A DNA stretch of 64,000 bases, taken from the NCBI RefSeq assembly GCF_040183065.1, contig NC_091120.1, positions 172,395,988 through 172,459,987 of the forward strand, in the 5' to 3' direction. Below are positions 1 to 10,806 of this stretch, in pieces; the first letter of the stretch is position 1; every line of letters begins with the position of its first letter. Position numbers and translations under genes: made by a program. Under the pieces are notes generated by a model. That model saw only the letters and a list, made by a program, of their open reading frames with translations, was not told the origin of the DNA and made no database searches. Source of the stretch: Periplaneta americana (lineage: Eukaryota > Arthropoda > Insecta > Blattodea > Blattidae).

Positions 1-189
1 TACCCCAAAAGGATCATGGACTACATAAAACTACGTTTCAACATGCCTCAGCTCAAATTACATGACAGAATGCATTCGATTATATACAATCGTCTGCAGA
101 GATCTATTGACCGATTCTTCATTACACATGACAGTCAGCTGGATACCTTAGTGACAACCCTGTGCAGACGTTCAAAAGTGCCCATTTGA
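1..189 (+). CDS. C-terminal exon of an unrecognised gene (partial)
   Basis: The frame is open from the first base of the window to TGA at 187-189 (62 codons). It gives a protein-like sequence with alternating basic and hydrophobic residues (KLRFNMPQLKLHDRMHS near the start; ITHDSQLDTLVTTLCRRSKV near the end). No low-complexity or transposon motif is visible. AATAAA follows at 307-312 and again at 549-554, fitting a 3'UTR of 120-360 nt. I do not recognise the family. It is most simply the last exon of a gene lying to the left of the window. Chance openness of 62 codons in AT-rich DNA is possible but less likely given the composition. Confidence 0.45.
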   Translation, partial: YPKRIMDYIKLRFNMPQLKLHDRMHSIIYNRLQRSIDRFFITHDSQLDTLVTTLCRRSKVPI

Positions 190-306
190 AAAGGGCATGT
201 ACATGACCTTCAACTGCATTCTGGTGCGATTCTGTGTGTTCGAACCCAGGGGTGTTCCTTGTTAATTAAAAAGCAATAACTCTTTATTGCAGTGTAAATC
301 CATTTT

Positions 307-312
307 AATAAA
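307..312 (+). terminator. Candidate poly(A) signal AATAAA
   Basis: AATAAA lies 118 nt after the stop of the putative terminal exon at 1-189. A second one at 549-554 is an alternative. Confidence 0.3.
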
Positions 313-924
313 CGACCCTTGTGTTCATTGCGTGGTTAAACAGTTTAAATCTGTATATAGATGAATAAATGTGAATTTATATGAAAATGACAACATTTAT
401 GTCTTAAGTTTCACTTTATAAACACGCAAAGAAAAGTGAAAACCTTACATTTAGGTGCAAAGCATAGTGTCCTTAGGAAATATAATTTTCATTTTCTTAT
501 GCTGATATAATTCATAAAAATAAGCTAAAATATGAAATATTATCCTGAAATAAAACTATACAAAATCCAACATAAACATTGCTTTTATTTTATATTACAT
601 CAGTTTTCAGTATGTTTGTAAATATTTATGTGTATTTTAAAATATTCTCTTCATGGCAGTTTTATTATATTCAGCAGCACATTATTGGCAAAGATTTGTT
701 TACACAAGATTGCCACAAGGATGGAAAAAAAAGCATAAGCATGTTAAAAATTACTCACTTTTAGGTAATTACATTGAGATTATTCGACCATGAGTCAGCT
801 TTCCTGCTCTCTATTACTGGGTGTGAACATGTCACCAGCTGGCAAGTCAAGTTACCTTGCCTGTTCAGCAGTATTCAGTTCTGCACTAAGTGATTAAGCT
901 TACAGCTTCATGATTTTAATGGTT
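313..924. other. AT-rich non-coding interval
   Basis: Apart from a second AATAAA at 549-554, no ORF of substance, repeat or structural signal was recognised. Confidence 0.5.
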
Positions 925-1100
925 ATTAGTGGAGAAAAATTCGTTCCAGCGCCGGGGATCGAACCTGGGTCCTTTGTTCTACGTACCAAGTGCTCTAACC
1001 ACTGAGCTATGCCGAAGTTCAATCCACAGCACCGGATCGAATTCCTCTCCTCTAGTGTTTTTCCCCTCGTAGCCCGACTCCAAGTTCAACATATATGTTG
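925..1100 (-). repeat. tRNA-derived SINE, family C copy
   Basis: In minus orientation there is a tRNA-like head with a box A-like CATAGCTCAGTGGTTAGAGC and a box B-like GGTTCGATCCC. It is followed by a body beginning CGAATTTTTCTCC. The head and its leader (GGATTGAACTT before the tRNA-like part) match the element at 1754-1999 closely. It lacks that element's long inverted-repeat arms, so it is either the ancestral SINE form or a truncated copy. Not a functional tRNA gene: the acceptor stem does not pair well and the family is dispersed. Confidence 0.6.
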
Positions 1101-1270
1101 ACATATATTAGGCTAAGTCAACTGCCATTGTACAAGGAGCGCACTCAATTGAGTGCGGGATTCCACAGTATTATGCACTGCTGGCCGAAGAATCTATTCA
1201 ATTCAATCTTCTTAATGTATCCAGCTGTTTGCTGACAACATAAAGTCCACTATAGTCCACTGTAATCTAT

Positions 1271-1729
1271 TCAGTTGTTGTTTTTCACGAGAAATGAGGG
1301 GTATTTTGATCGGTGTTCATTATAGATGCCTGTTGCTAGTAGCCAGAGATGGGGTGTAGTCAGTGTATACTGCAGGGCTGTGTCTTCTGCAACTGGTACT
1401 GATGATTTTAATTTACTTCTTTTGTGGTTTATGAATGGACAGTATAGAAGAATGTGTTCCAGATCTTCATCATGATTATTACACCACAGACAAGTAGGAT
1501 TATCAGAAATGTGAAATCGGTGTAGGTACAATTGAGTGACAATGTGACCTGTTCTGGCTATTGTTAAAAATTGAACATGTCTGGGCAAGTTTTTGTACAT
1601 TTCCAGGTCATTTGGTTTCTTTTGTACAGACTGTAAAATTTTTCCTTTGTCAGAAGAGAGCCAATTATTGATCCATAGGTTTGTAAAATGAGACTTTACG
1701 GAAGCAAAAGTACTGGATAGAGATATCAC
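1271..1729 (-). pseudogene. Non-LTR retrotransposon C-terminal tail
   Basis: The 152-codon open frame is typical of the C-terminal end of non-LTR polyproteins. It contains the tract ARTGHIVTQLYLHRFHI, then a zinc-knuckle-like C-x2-C-x8-H-x4-C arrangement (CLWCNN...DLEHILLYCP). This is the usual post-RNase H segment of I/R1/jockey-type elements. The reverse transcriptase is absent, so this is a 5'-truncated copy. It ends directly beside the SINE/TIR element at 1754. Confidence 0.7.
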
Positions 1730-1753
1730 TTGAAGAGGTTTTGGTTGCCCGAA

Positions 1754-1999
1754 GAATCTATGTAAAGATTAATTTTTGGTCCTACAGAATATATATGTTA
1801 TGGTAACAATGGTTATTATGGATTCAATCTGGTGCTATAGATTGAACTTTGGCGTAGCTCAGTGGTTAGAACACTTGGTACATAGAACCAATGACCCGGG
1901 TTCGATCCCTGGTGCCGTAACGAATTTTTCTCCTGTAATAACCATTGTTACCGTAACAGATATATTCTGTAGGACCAAAATTAATCGTTACATAGATTC
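1754..1999 (+). mobile_element. Inverted-repeat element carrying a tRNA-like SINE core
   Basis: The left arm at 1754-1817 and right arm at 1937-1999 are near-perfect reverse complements over ~63 bp, both containing GGTCCTACAGAATATAT and GGTAACAATGGTTATT in the same outward orientation. Between them lies a tRNA-like unit (1849-1919) with box A-like TAGCTCAGTGGTTAGAAC and box B-like GGGTTCGATCCC. The core matches the SINE at 925-1100. No clear target duplication was found. It is probably a SINE captured in, or a progenitor of, a MITE-like foldback element. Confidence 0.7.
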
Positions 2000-2414
2000 A
2001 TGATTTTAGTCGTTCTGGCTTTGCGAGATAATAAGTAATGTTTCTTTACTGCGTGAAGAATTCAGTAATATAGGGTAGAGCCTTTTTGATAAGGATAAGC
2101 GAAATGCCACATATGAAATATTTTTTACGAGTGTTAGGCAAGATCACTTATAAGAGCAATTTATTCACGCATATCACACACACACTGTCTTTAACTTATC
2201 GTAAAATCCAGCAGCAAAAATTTAATCTACTGCCTATATCTCTAGAAGTAAGCTGGTGTAGTGAGGTTGTCTTACATGATTTTAATTTAAGAAATTCCAT
2301 GCTGACGATTTAGACACTCTCGTATCTCGGGCAAGATGTTTAAGTGAATTTGTTGGTGTGTGTTCTAATCATTAGCAATCTCATCTAGCTTCTGTTCTGT
2401 TAAAATCCAGCATT

Positions 2415-2793
2415 GAGGAGCTTATTTTCAAAATGACCCTTGTCCATTCCCATAACTTTGTTGGAAATCACGAAAAACGTTAGGTCTAAAATTTCTTACC
2501 ATCTAGGCAAGAGACATTATGGAACCAAAGTGGTTGGGTGCATTTAGGATCAAATGGGAGCATGGGACTCTTTTATTCCAAAGCTGGAACTAATATTTTG
2601 TCGTAATTTTTGCTGTTTACAAGAGTCAGTTTGATTCCAATAGTCACTTTTAACGCAAGATTTTAGTGATTTAGAGGGCGTTCTGAAGCCAAATAATGAC
2701 AGTTGTATGTAAAGTTATATTTGAAGAATGCATAGACACAGAAAGCTCATTTGTTATCAGGTGTACAAGAGACATTTTGAAAATGAGCTCCTC
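2415..2793. mobile_element. Possible short TIR element
   Basis: 2415-2443 and 2765-2793 are imperfect reverse complements over 29 bp, sharing GAGCTYATTTTCAAAATG (with one C/T difference). No ORF or clear target duplication. It may be a decayed MITE. Confidence 0.4.
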
Positions 2794-2954
2794 CTTTAAT
2801 GATTGCTTCTTTGTAAGTAATGTTTCCAACTCTTAAAATTTTTCATTAGCCTTTGAACAGCTTCTATACTCAGAACATTAACGTCAGGAAATTCACCTCG
2901 AAACAACATATTGTCCTATAAACTAACTCAGTTTTAACAAATGTTGTTGTTTCA

Positions 2955-3260
2955 ATGACTTGCATCTAGCAATGAAGCCATTAGCATTTGTGCTCTCCAA
3001 TACTTCTGGGCTACAGTGTCTTCTGCAGATACTGCATTGCAGGTCTTCAAGTGGCTCTCGTTGATCTTCTCTTGACCGTTGCACAGGGGACACAATGGTG
3101 AAGTCAGAATTTGTAGTTTATGTAAGTGGCTTGCCAAGCAATCTTGTCCTGTAAGCAGCCTGAAGGCTGTGCAACTGCAGTTTTCCGTGGTGCTTGTGGG
3201 ATTACTTCTGGGTTTTTTAACAAATGTATCATGCAGAACTATTCGTTGTAAAGCATATTT
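2955..3260 (-). pseudogene. Non-LTR retrotransposon tail (RNase H-type)
   Basis: Minus-strand reading gives CTAFRLLTGQDCLASHLHKL, followed by the zinc-knuckle segment CPLCNGQEKINESHLKTC and a terminal DASH-stop. This is the same architecture as the copies at 10807-11389 and 51018-51244 (LASHLHK against LAKHLHR), but clearly a different subfamily. Truncated at its 5' end; no reverse transcriptase. Confidence 0.65.
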
Positions 3261-3442
3261 CGTATGATGTCCTCATCACAAAGATGAGGAAAGGCCAAAA
3301 CATCTGAAAGTGATATATTGTCCATAGAAGATGATTTAATTCTTAAACAAATGAATTATTTTAATTATTTAGACTGTGAAATGTCATGTTTGAATTTTAA
3401 AAAAATATTTGTCAAAGATATGATTTGATCAACAAAGATTGA

Positions 3443-3703
3443 GTCCACACCTGTGGAGTAACGGTTAGCGCATCTGGCCGCGAAACCAGGTGGCCCGGGT
3501 TCGATTCCCGGTCGGGGCAAGTTAGCTGGTTGACGTTTTTTTCCAGGGTTTTCCCTCAACCCAAAATAAGCAAATGCTGGTAACTTTCGGTACTGGACCC
3601 CGGACTCATTTCACCAGCATTATCACCTTCATCTCATTCAGATGCTAAATAACTTAGGATGTTGATAAAGCATCGTAAAATAACCTAATAAAATAAAAAT
3701 AAA
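3443..3703 (+). repeat. tRNA-derived SINE, family A (full length)
   Basis: The head CACCTGTGGAGTAACGG includes an A box and is followed by a box B, GGTTCGATTCC. The body holds CAGGGTTTTCCCTCAACCC and the tail TAAAGCATCGTAAAATAACC, then an A-rich end. A perfect 12-bp target duplication, AACAAAGATTGA, flanks it at 3431-3442 and 3704-3715. This marks it as a clean retroposition event. Confidence 0.85.
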
Positions 3704-3715
3704 AACAAAGATTGA

Positions 3716-4315
3716 CAACAGAAACTATATGACAAGAAGGGTTCTTCATGTGTGGACTAAGAATGGAACTTATTCTGTAACTTTTAACTCGCCTAACTGA
3801 CATGCCTAAGGAAAAGAGACGTATAACACGATTCAAGAAACATATAGGGCCTAATACGTGGAAGAATGATGATAATGGTGGAGAATTAATCTATATCTTT
3901 ATTACACTGCATTGTGTCAAGTCATTGGTTTCGTATCAAGATGCTATTACGAAATTCTGCAATTGAGTTTCTAGTGTTGATATTTGTTTCTACTAAGGGC
4001 CTAATTTTATTTAGATGAAAAGTGAATCATTTTGTTTATCTACAGTATATCAGATCAGTGATTGTGCAAACTGATTGATGACAGTACAATGTATAAATGA
4101 ATGAGTTTTTTTTATGATAAAAATAAAAGTTCATAAAAATTGGGATATGCCTTGTTGAAGCACATCAAAATCTAAATTCAAATGTATATCATGAAGGATA
4201 TAATATTATAAAATATTGTACTTCATAGGCATATGTTTTATTCGCATTTTAAATATTTTGCAAGTGATCACCGATCGCCTGCTTTTTATCATTTCTAACA
4301 GTTTCACTTACAAAA
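3716..4315. other. AT-rich non-coding interval
   Basis: No gene, repeat or structured signal recognised. Confidence 0.5.
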
Positions 4316-5035
4316 AAAAAAATCTGTAATGTATCAGGGATACACCGACACATAGAATTCGTCATCCAGTTTTGGGAATGAAATAATACTTGTGTTGCTT
4401 TGAATGTTTTATTCTTTTTTCTTCATTCTTGCTTACACTCTTTTAACATTTACTTAATCACTGATGAACTGTTAATATTTAAATTATAGTGTTATTTTAG
4501 CTGATTGACTTGTTTCGTTACTATATCCATCATCCTCTGATTTCATCAGTTGTTTTATTTTTGTTTTGATTTGCAAATGGAGAGTTTGGGACTACGATAA
4601 GAGAAGTAATTAATTACGGATATGCAATATACTTTCTCTTCATATTAAGTGACATTTCAAAATTAGTCCCAGCTGACAACAAATTTTTTAACTGTGGTTC
4701 ATTCAGAGTGTATCATTTATCTATCATCATTTTAATATTGCAGAACTCGAGATTGTAAATCAAACGAGTGATTGCACAGGTCTGTGGCTGCTCTTGATGC
4801 CGAGATATTACTGAGAGAGGCCACATGGCACAGCTGATTTTATATGTAATTTCGGCATCCTTATGGCCATAGCAAGGAAGGTGGCGTCATTGGGTATGGG
4901 CATACAAGTTAATATTGCTTCATAGTCTAACTACTAATAGCATTAGTGTTCGGATATGACTGATAATCTTGTTATAAGCATATGAAATTCTAATATTTTT
5001 TGTTTCACCATGGATCCCAGAATGTGTGCCCACTT
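4316..5035. repeat. Dispersed non-coding repeat, copy 1
   Basis: Shares long colinear similarity with 23318-23875. Anchors are GGGATACAC at the start, AACTCGAGATT...AAATCAAAC and ATATTACTGAGAGAGGCC in the middle, and GTGCCCA at the end. This copy has ~140 bp more between about 4410 and 4560. There is no coding potential or obvious terminal repeat; either an old duplication or an unclassified transposon. Confidence 0.65.
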
Positions 5036-5556
5036 CATGCGGGAAAATATATATTCTACGTCAAAATGTTACATGAGTTGTATTTCGCAAGTTTCCATCC
5101 ATATTCTGGCTCTGGATGAAGTTCTAGTTGGAACTGTTTATCTGTATATTGAGTTACATCCCTTTTGGGAATAGACTGTGTATTACTAAAGCTCAGTTGT
5201 TCACATCCACATACAGAATGATTCAGAATTTTTCTTGGTATCAATAATCAATAACAATTCCACAAATATTAATAGGCTTTAGTTAGATCATGAAAACTTT
5301 CATTTCCTAACCCCAAAATGACATTTCACATAGTCTAATCACATGATTTGGAAAATGTAAAACTTTTATTATGAATTTGTGTCGAGGTGCAAACTGGTTG
5401 GTGAATGGCTCCAGCTAGACTTTCCTGGACTCTGTCAGTCTGGTAGCATCCAATTACACTTCTAAAGGGAAGAATATCTATACTTGAAAATCCATAATAT
5501 GTGGTAAAAAAATAATAATGTATATATGTGTCATTTTGCGTTAAACGAATATTTTT

Positions 5557-5588
5557 ATCATCATCATCATCATCATCTTCTCCTTCTC

Positions 5589-5619
<31 letters not shown>

Positions 5620-5636
5620 TTCTTCTTCTTCTTCTC
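5557..5636 (+). repeat. Compound microsatellite (ATC)n-(TTC)n
   Basis: Runs of ATC followed by imperfect CTT/TTC repeats. The poly-Ser reading frame over it is a repeat artefact. Nothing else was recognised between 5036 and 6143. Confidence 0.9.
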
Positions 5637-6145
5637 CTCATACACTCCAATTTATTATTGTGGAATTCAAGTTACATTTGCTTTTAATTAATGAGTTCCC
5701 ACAGCCTCTGAAGTAAAACAAATGAATTACTACATTATTTTACAGCACCAGACTTCTCGAATAGAAACACAAAATAGTTTCCATTATGCTTGTTTATCAG
5801 CAGCATATAATGCTGTTTATGGAGATCAAAATATACATCAAACAGAGCAGTGCAATTTTGTAGTTATATTCTAACATTCTTGTAGGATTTATTGAAAGGC
5901 TATATGAAATTTTATGAATTCTGTACTAGAGATTTTATTTAACAAATCTTTCTCTCTCTCTATGAGCATATCAGTGTCTGCTATTTTTACATTTGAGGAG
6001 AAAACGAGCTTGAAATAAACATAAAAAATTACTTTGATTAAAAGAAGTCAAGTTTATACTTGTCCTATTCCTCATATAAATACATTTTTTGTCAAAGAAA
6101 ATATTTTACAATACACAAAATGTTCATATTAGTAGGCTATATGTA

Positions 6146-6718
6146 GGGTTATTCTAAAGTCACGAAAGATTTTAAAGTCCTCTTTGTTAAGAAATAAGTT
6201 TATAGAAAAATAGTAGTAGGCTATAGTTTGTCCATAAAAAAGTGGAGTTTATTCAGACATAAACCAATTTCTGAGGATATACCTGTTGAGTAGTCCATCT
6301 GTTGTCATTTTGCAGCTTAATTCACTTTGCATGTTCCATATTCTAAATTTTATCCAATTTTCTAACTTCTTGTAAACCATCTCAGTATTCAAATATAATT
6401 CAATCCATCTAGAGTTCTAATTTTCTCAATGCGCTGTGACAATCTTCATTAAATTCATAAACAATCTTTATTACATTCATAATAACATTCAATAAGGCCA
6501 ATTCGCATTTGTAGGATCAAAACCATTATTGTCTTACGTGAATTAAAAAAAAATGTTTATTTTAATTTTTATAGTAACAATAGTGAAGCAATTGAAAGAG
6601 AAGTTTTCTTGAACATAAACTCCATTTTATGTACAAAACTGTGTTATTTTTTCTATAAACTTACGTTTTAACAAAATTGCGGAACTTTCAAATCTTTAGT
6701 GACTTTTGAATAACTCTG
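6146..6718. mobile_element. Non-autonomous mariner-like element
   Basis: The ends at about 6146-6245 and 6610-6718 are imperfect inverted repeats over ~100 bp. The left begins GGGTTATTCTAAAGTCAC; the right, read inward, begins with AGTTATTCAAAAGTCAC. Both contain AAGTTTATAGAAAAA. TA dinucleotides flank both ends. The end motif is of the kind seen in mariner/Tc1 relatives. No transposase remains. Confidence 0.6.
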
Positions 6719-6844
6719 TATACCTATATGTTAGAATTCATTGATCCATTTCGACTTATGGACTGATATGTAAGGTCTGGTTAAGGCCAATAAATTTTTC
6801 ATATAAGTCTCTTCTTCCTAAGAAAACCATGATAGTAACCTTAA

Positions 6845-7670
6845 GGTACGGTCACACATTGCTACTTTTGCAGTGCAACTTTTGTACTGCAGCTGCAAAA
6901 GTTGCGTGTCATGTTCACACGTAAGCCAAAAGTAGTGCGCTGCACGCTACTTTTCGTGCTGCGCAACCCGAGTGCAGCAAAAGTTGCAACTGGAGGTTGC
7001 GAGTCTGTTCACACACAAGGCGCTACTTTTGCAGCCGCAGTCATGCTGCAGGTTTCCATCTCTGTGTTGACTTCTCAATATACATTTTGCGATTATGTTC
7101 GAATTATTAAGAAACTCATGCGAAAGCTTTCTTATCTATTATTTGCTTTTCTGTCATATCTAGTATTCAGAAATTGGCATTATTTTTACTATAAAGCTTT
7201 TAAAAACGCCTATATACTTAAATGATAACCAACAATATATTCACATAATCAATGTTGGCAACCCACCTGTTTGGAACTACGCTACGGAAAATTGAAAAAA
7301 TGAATTATATCGTCAGCAATTATGCTCAGACTGTGTTATGTATTTAATAACTGTTACAAATAATTTATTTTCATCACATTTAACATTAAAATATATCCAA
7401 ACAATAAAAGTATCATTGGCACATTTGGGTGGTAACACTGGTTGCAACTGCAGCAAAAGTTTCAACAAAACCGATATCAAAAATGCTGCGGCTGCAACCC
7501 TGAGAACCCTGTTCACACATTACTACTTTTAAGCTGCGCGCAGCATGGAAAAGTAGCGGGCAGCAAGTTCGGCAGCCGCTACTTTTCGGGTTGCACCGTT
7601 GTTCACACGTCGCAGTACAAGAGTTTTTTGTACTGCAGCGCTGCAAAAGTAGCGACGTGTGACCGTACCT
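6845..7670. mobile_element. GC-richer TIR element (GGTACGGTCACAC ends)
   Basis: Both ends read inward as GGTACGGTCACAC followed by GCTACTTTTGCAG. The subterminal regions repeat the motif GCTACTTTT or its complement many times, interspersed with TGTTCACAC. TTAA lies at 6841-6844 on the left and at 7671-7674 on the right, one base beyond the end, which resembles a target duplication but is not exact. Short ORFs on both strands are by-products of GC content. Superfamily undecided. Confidence 0.65.
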
Positions 7671-7899
7671 TTAATCATTGTATTTGAATCCATAGACCTC
7701 AGACCTAAAGTTAGATGTGGTAACCAAAGATATGCCTCAGGATCAAATTGTATTACAGATATTTAGAATGCTTTATCCAAAATGGGAAGCACACATTTTA
7801 TATTCATTCCTGTATTTTCTCTTTCAGAAGAAAATTTGAGACAATTGGAAAACCAAAGAATATGGTAAAAAATGTAAATAAAAACTTTTTATCTCAAGG

Positions 7900-8130
7900 T
7901 AAAATGTCGAGTGAAGTCTGTTTAATAGATTATAATAAAGTAAAGATGTCCGCCCACATGTCATTGAGACATATGGGAGTCTAGGAGGTGGAGACCCCAT
8001 GCTTGAACTTGTTACTATAAGATGATGATACGGTCAGTAGTACACTCTAACCATCTTTTACTTCTGTGAAAGAGCTATTATTGAATTTCATATGAAACTA
8101 AGTGGACCCTTGGAGCATTTCTGGGGTTTA
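7900..8130. repeat. Ancient copy of the 38785-39059 repeat
   Basis: Colinear with the repeat at 38785 through ACCCCATGCTT, a GATGATGATACGG-like stretch, ACTCTAACCATCTTTTAC and a GTGGACCCTTGG-like stretch, at moderate identity. Much older than the 38.8 kb copy. Confidence 0.5.
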
Positions 8131-8544
8131 CAAAATTAAATAATAAGAAATAATGGAGTAAAATTATTTTAGAAATCGTAATGCACAATAAATGCGGTAA
8201 AAAATGTAGATGGAAAACTTATTATCTTAAAATAAAATGTCAAATGTTTAGTTACAGGGTTCCAGACATATGTTCAACTGCTTCAAGCTAATATAGATAT
8301 GTCAGATTCTTGTGTTCCATGTCATCACTGAATCTGGGAACATTAAAAATGAATTAACTGTAGATAGCAGGAACGTTTGCGAAGCTAAGCTGAATTCCTC
8401 TGTGCTGCGTATCAAGATTGGTATTTATCCAAAAGACTTTGTGCAATGTTTTCCACGTTCAAGAATAAAAATGATATCACAATATCCTCAGTATATTGCA
8501 ATTGCTTTGTTCACAGTTTTCGATGGGTTAAGGTTACAATGAAG
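8131..8544. other. Non-coding interval
   Basis: Only short chance ORFs; no recognisable feature. Confidence 0.4.
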
Positions 8545-8745
8545 CAGCTTTCTTTGATGGAATGAATCCAATTATTCTCTAGTTTTTTCCTGAGGGGTTT
8601 ATGTATTGGATATTCTAAAAGTATGTGTTCCATAATATCAATTTAAATTTTGGAAAACTTTGTAAAGTGGGACTATCTGGTAGTATGGAAAGTTTGTGAA
8701 ATTTGTTTGTTATTACATGCTCCATTGTGCTCATGCTCCAACTTT
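8545..8745 (-). pseudogene. Decayed non-LTR tail
   Basis: Minus-strand reading with one frame jump gives VITNKFHKLSILPDSPTL, then DIMEHILLEYPIHKPLRKKL. This corresponds to the zinc-knuckle tail seen intact at 1271-1729 (DLEHILLYCPF). The cysteines are mostly lost. A very old fragment. Confidence 0.5.
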
Positions 8746-9179
8746 GCATTCTTCACCTTCGTGAATATAGATATTATCTGTGACTAACATGCATAACTTG
8801 AAGAGATGATCACTGAAGTTGCTATGATAAGAAAAGTTCCTATAAACATAGCTCCAATTTTCATTGACAATAGAATTATTGTTGTTTGTATGTTACCAAT
8901 AAAAACAGAGATCAAATTTATAAAATTAAAGTATACAATTCAAAATGGAAATTAGAACATTAAAACTAAGGTGTCGTATTCATTACTTTAAATTAATTAC
9001 ACAATGTTGCGAAATTAAATTTTGGTTCGAGGCTTTTAATATCGAAGGTTGATTTTGATTCATTGTTGGCTTCTGTTAAGGGATCTGAAGTCAGATTTTG
9101 CCTATCACATATGAAAAAATTTTTATAATGATTTGAAGAATTGTCTTATTTATAGCTCCATTCATGCAATACTAACACA

Positions 9180-9438
9180 TTTTACTTACTTACTTACTTA
9201 CTTACTGGCTTTTTTAAGGAACCCAGAGGTTCATTGCCGCCCTCACATAAGCCTGCCATTGGTCCATATCCTGAGTAAGATTAATCCATTCTCTATCATC
9301 ATATCCCACCTCCCTCAAATGCATTTTAATATTATCTTCCCATCTACGTCTCGGCCTCCCTAAAGGTCTTTTTCCCTCTGGCCTCCCAACTAACACTCTA
9401 TATGCATTTCTGGATTCGTCCATACGTGCTACATGCAT
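9180..9438 (-). pseudogene. Non-LTR retrotransposon 3' end
   Basis: Minus-strand frame with the conserved C-terminal tail MDESRNAYRVLVGRPEGKRP, then a Gly-Arg-Pro-rich segment, WEDNIKM and YVRAAMNLWVP-stop. It is the same family as 24005-24836. The 3' end carries a (TAAG)n-type simple tail at 9182-9205. It is 5'-truncated just inside the tail, so only ~75 codons remain. Confidence 0.8.
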
Positions 9439-9479
9439 AAATCAAGAAATCTTTGAAAATGTCTATACAGTAAACAAAA

Positions 9480-9830
9480 TCAAACAGCACTATCTTGTTC
9501 ATATTCACAATTTAGGTTCAACTCATTCCAAGTCTCATGCAGAAACTTCATTTTGCAATACCGCTTCCTCTTCATCTGGAAGTTCTGTCTTGGAGATTGT
9601 CTTCTATGTTGCAGCTCCATATTTTCTCTTTTCATAGACCAACAGGGGTCAGCCATCATCACTTCATCCCACCTGCCTTGATAACTCTTTTATATTTCTT
9701 TCATGTCTTGATGAACCCTTTCTCCGTGTTCTTCGCTGTAATTGCCAAGACAATCAGGGAAGAAGTCAAGATGGCTATGAAGGAAATGGATTTTAATGCT
9801 CATATTGCATCCTAAATTTTTCATAGCTAC
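9480..9830 (-). pseudogene. Decayed fragment of a multicopy arthropod protein
   Basis: The minus strand reads GCNMSIKIHFLHSHLDFFPD, then EEHGERVHQDMKEI, an in-frame stop, and YQGRWDEVMMADPCWSMKRE. From memory, this pattern (HFLHSHLD...GERFHQD...YQGRW...MMADYCW) recurs in many uncharacterised, probably transposon-borne arthropod proteins. At least one stop interrupts it, and neither end of the source gene is preserved. The biochemical function is unknown. Confidence 0.55.
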
Positions 9831-10806
9831 CAACATATTTTCTAAAATGTATTGATTGTTTCACAGTCAATTATGTTCAATCACTTTACGATAGATTATA
9901 TCGAATGCAGTATAAGATTATGCACGAAATTTAAATATAGTACACTTAAGGAATTACATAAAAACTGTGGATGTTTGACGGAAATGGATTTCATTTTTGC
10001 AGAGAGCATGAAAAAGTCATTCAGAATGACCCTTCATCATGTAAAGTGTCAAAACATGACAACCCTGTGTTATCAGATTCAGTCTTACTGAAGGCTTCAA
10101 AAGTTACAACACCTGATTTGTGCGGCAGTTCAGCTGCAATCTCAGTTTGTGGCCTGTAGATTACCTGCTGTCTAAATGTGCTGACTCAGCTATGCAAGCT
10201 AGATAAGTTGACGAGTCATGATTCATTGCTTTGCTGATATCCCATACAGTATGTTATAATATAGAAATTAACATGCTACTGTAGGTTATACTAAAATAAA
10301 ATATTACAGAAGTTTACTTTCCTGAATGTACACATGAATTATTCTTCTTTTTCAGACTTTAAACCTTTTAAGACTTGTTACTAGTTCCAAATAATCCATT
10401 AATATCCACTTCCTTTGGTCTGACAATGTTTCGTTTTCCCTAGGGTATGATAAATGATTTGCTTTGGATATCTTTAATCACTCATTCGTTCTATTTACAT
10501 GTTCTAACCAATTTTATCTATAATGCTCTGTTTGATTTAAATTAAAAGTTTGTAACTGACTTCTTATTTCCTCATTTCTGAGTCTGTTCTTGTCACCCCT
10601 AAAACCGGCCTTAGAAATCTCATTTACGCAGCTCGTAATATACTTTCATCTTTAGTTGTCATTGCGCATGTATAAGGCTCCTAAAGCTGCCATGATCTTA
10701 TTTATGATTGCGTCTTTCCTTACTTTATTTTTGTGCCCTCTTACTTGTTCCAGACGTTTTTGAGATTTTTTCAATTTTATATTCAGTATCCACTTTTTTA
10801 TGTACA
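9831..10806. other. Non-coding interval
   Basis: No repeat or gene recognised. The short minus-strand ORF near 10652-10855 is partly antisense to the retrotransposon RNase H region that starts at about 10807. Confidence 0.4.

Noticed and set aside
1849..1919. A tRNA gene
   Set aside because: The A and B boxes are good, but the unit is part of a dispersed SINE/TIR element and the acceptor stem is poor.
3470..3520. A tRNA gene at the head of the family A repeat
   Set aside because: Attached to a SINE body with an A-rich tail and a 12-bp target duplication, so it is a retroposon head.
5528..5716. Poly-serine small protein
   Set aside because: Produced by the (ATC)n/(TTC)n microsatellite.
6902..7687. 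Overlapping ORFs on both strands near 7 kb
   Set aside because: By-products of the GC-rich TIR element; no domains, and frames follow the inverted repeats.
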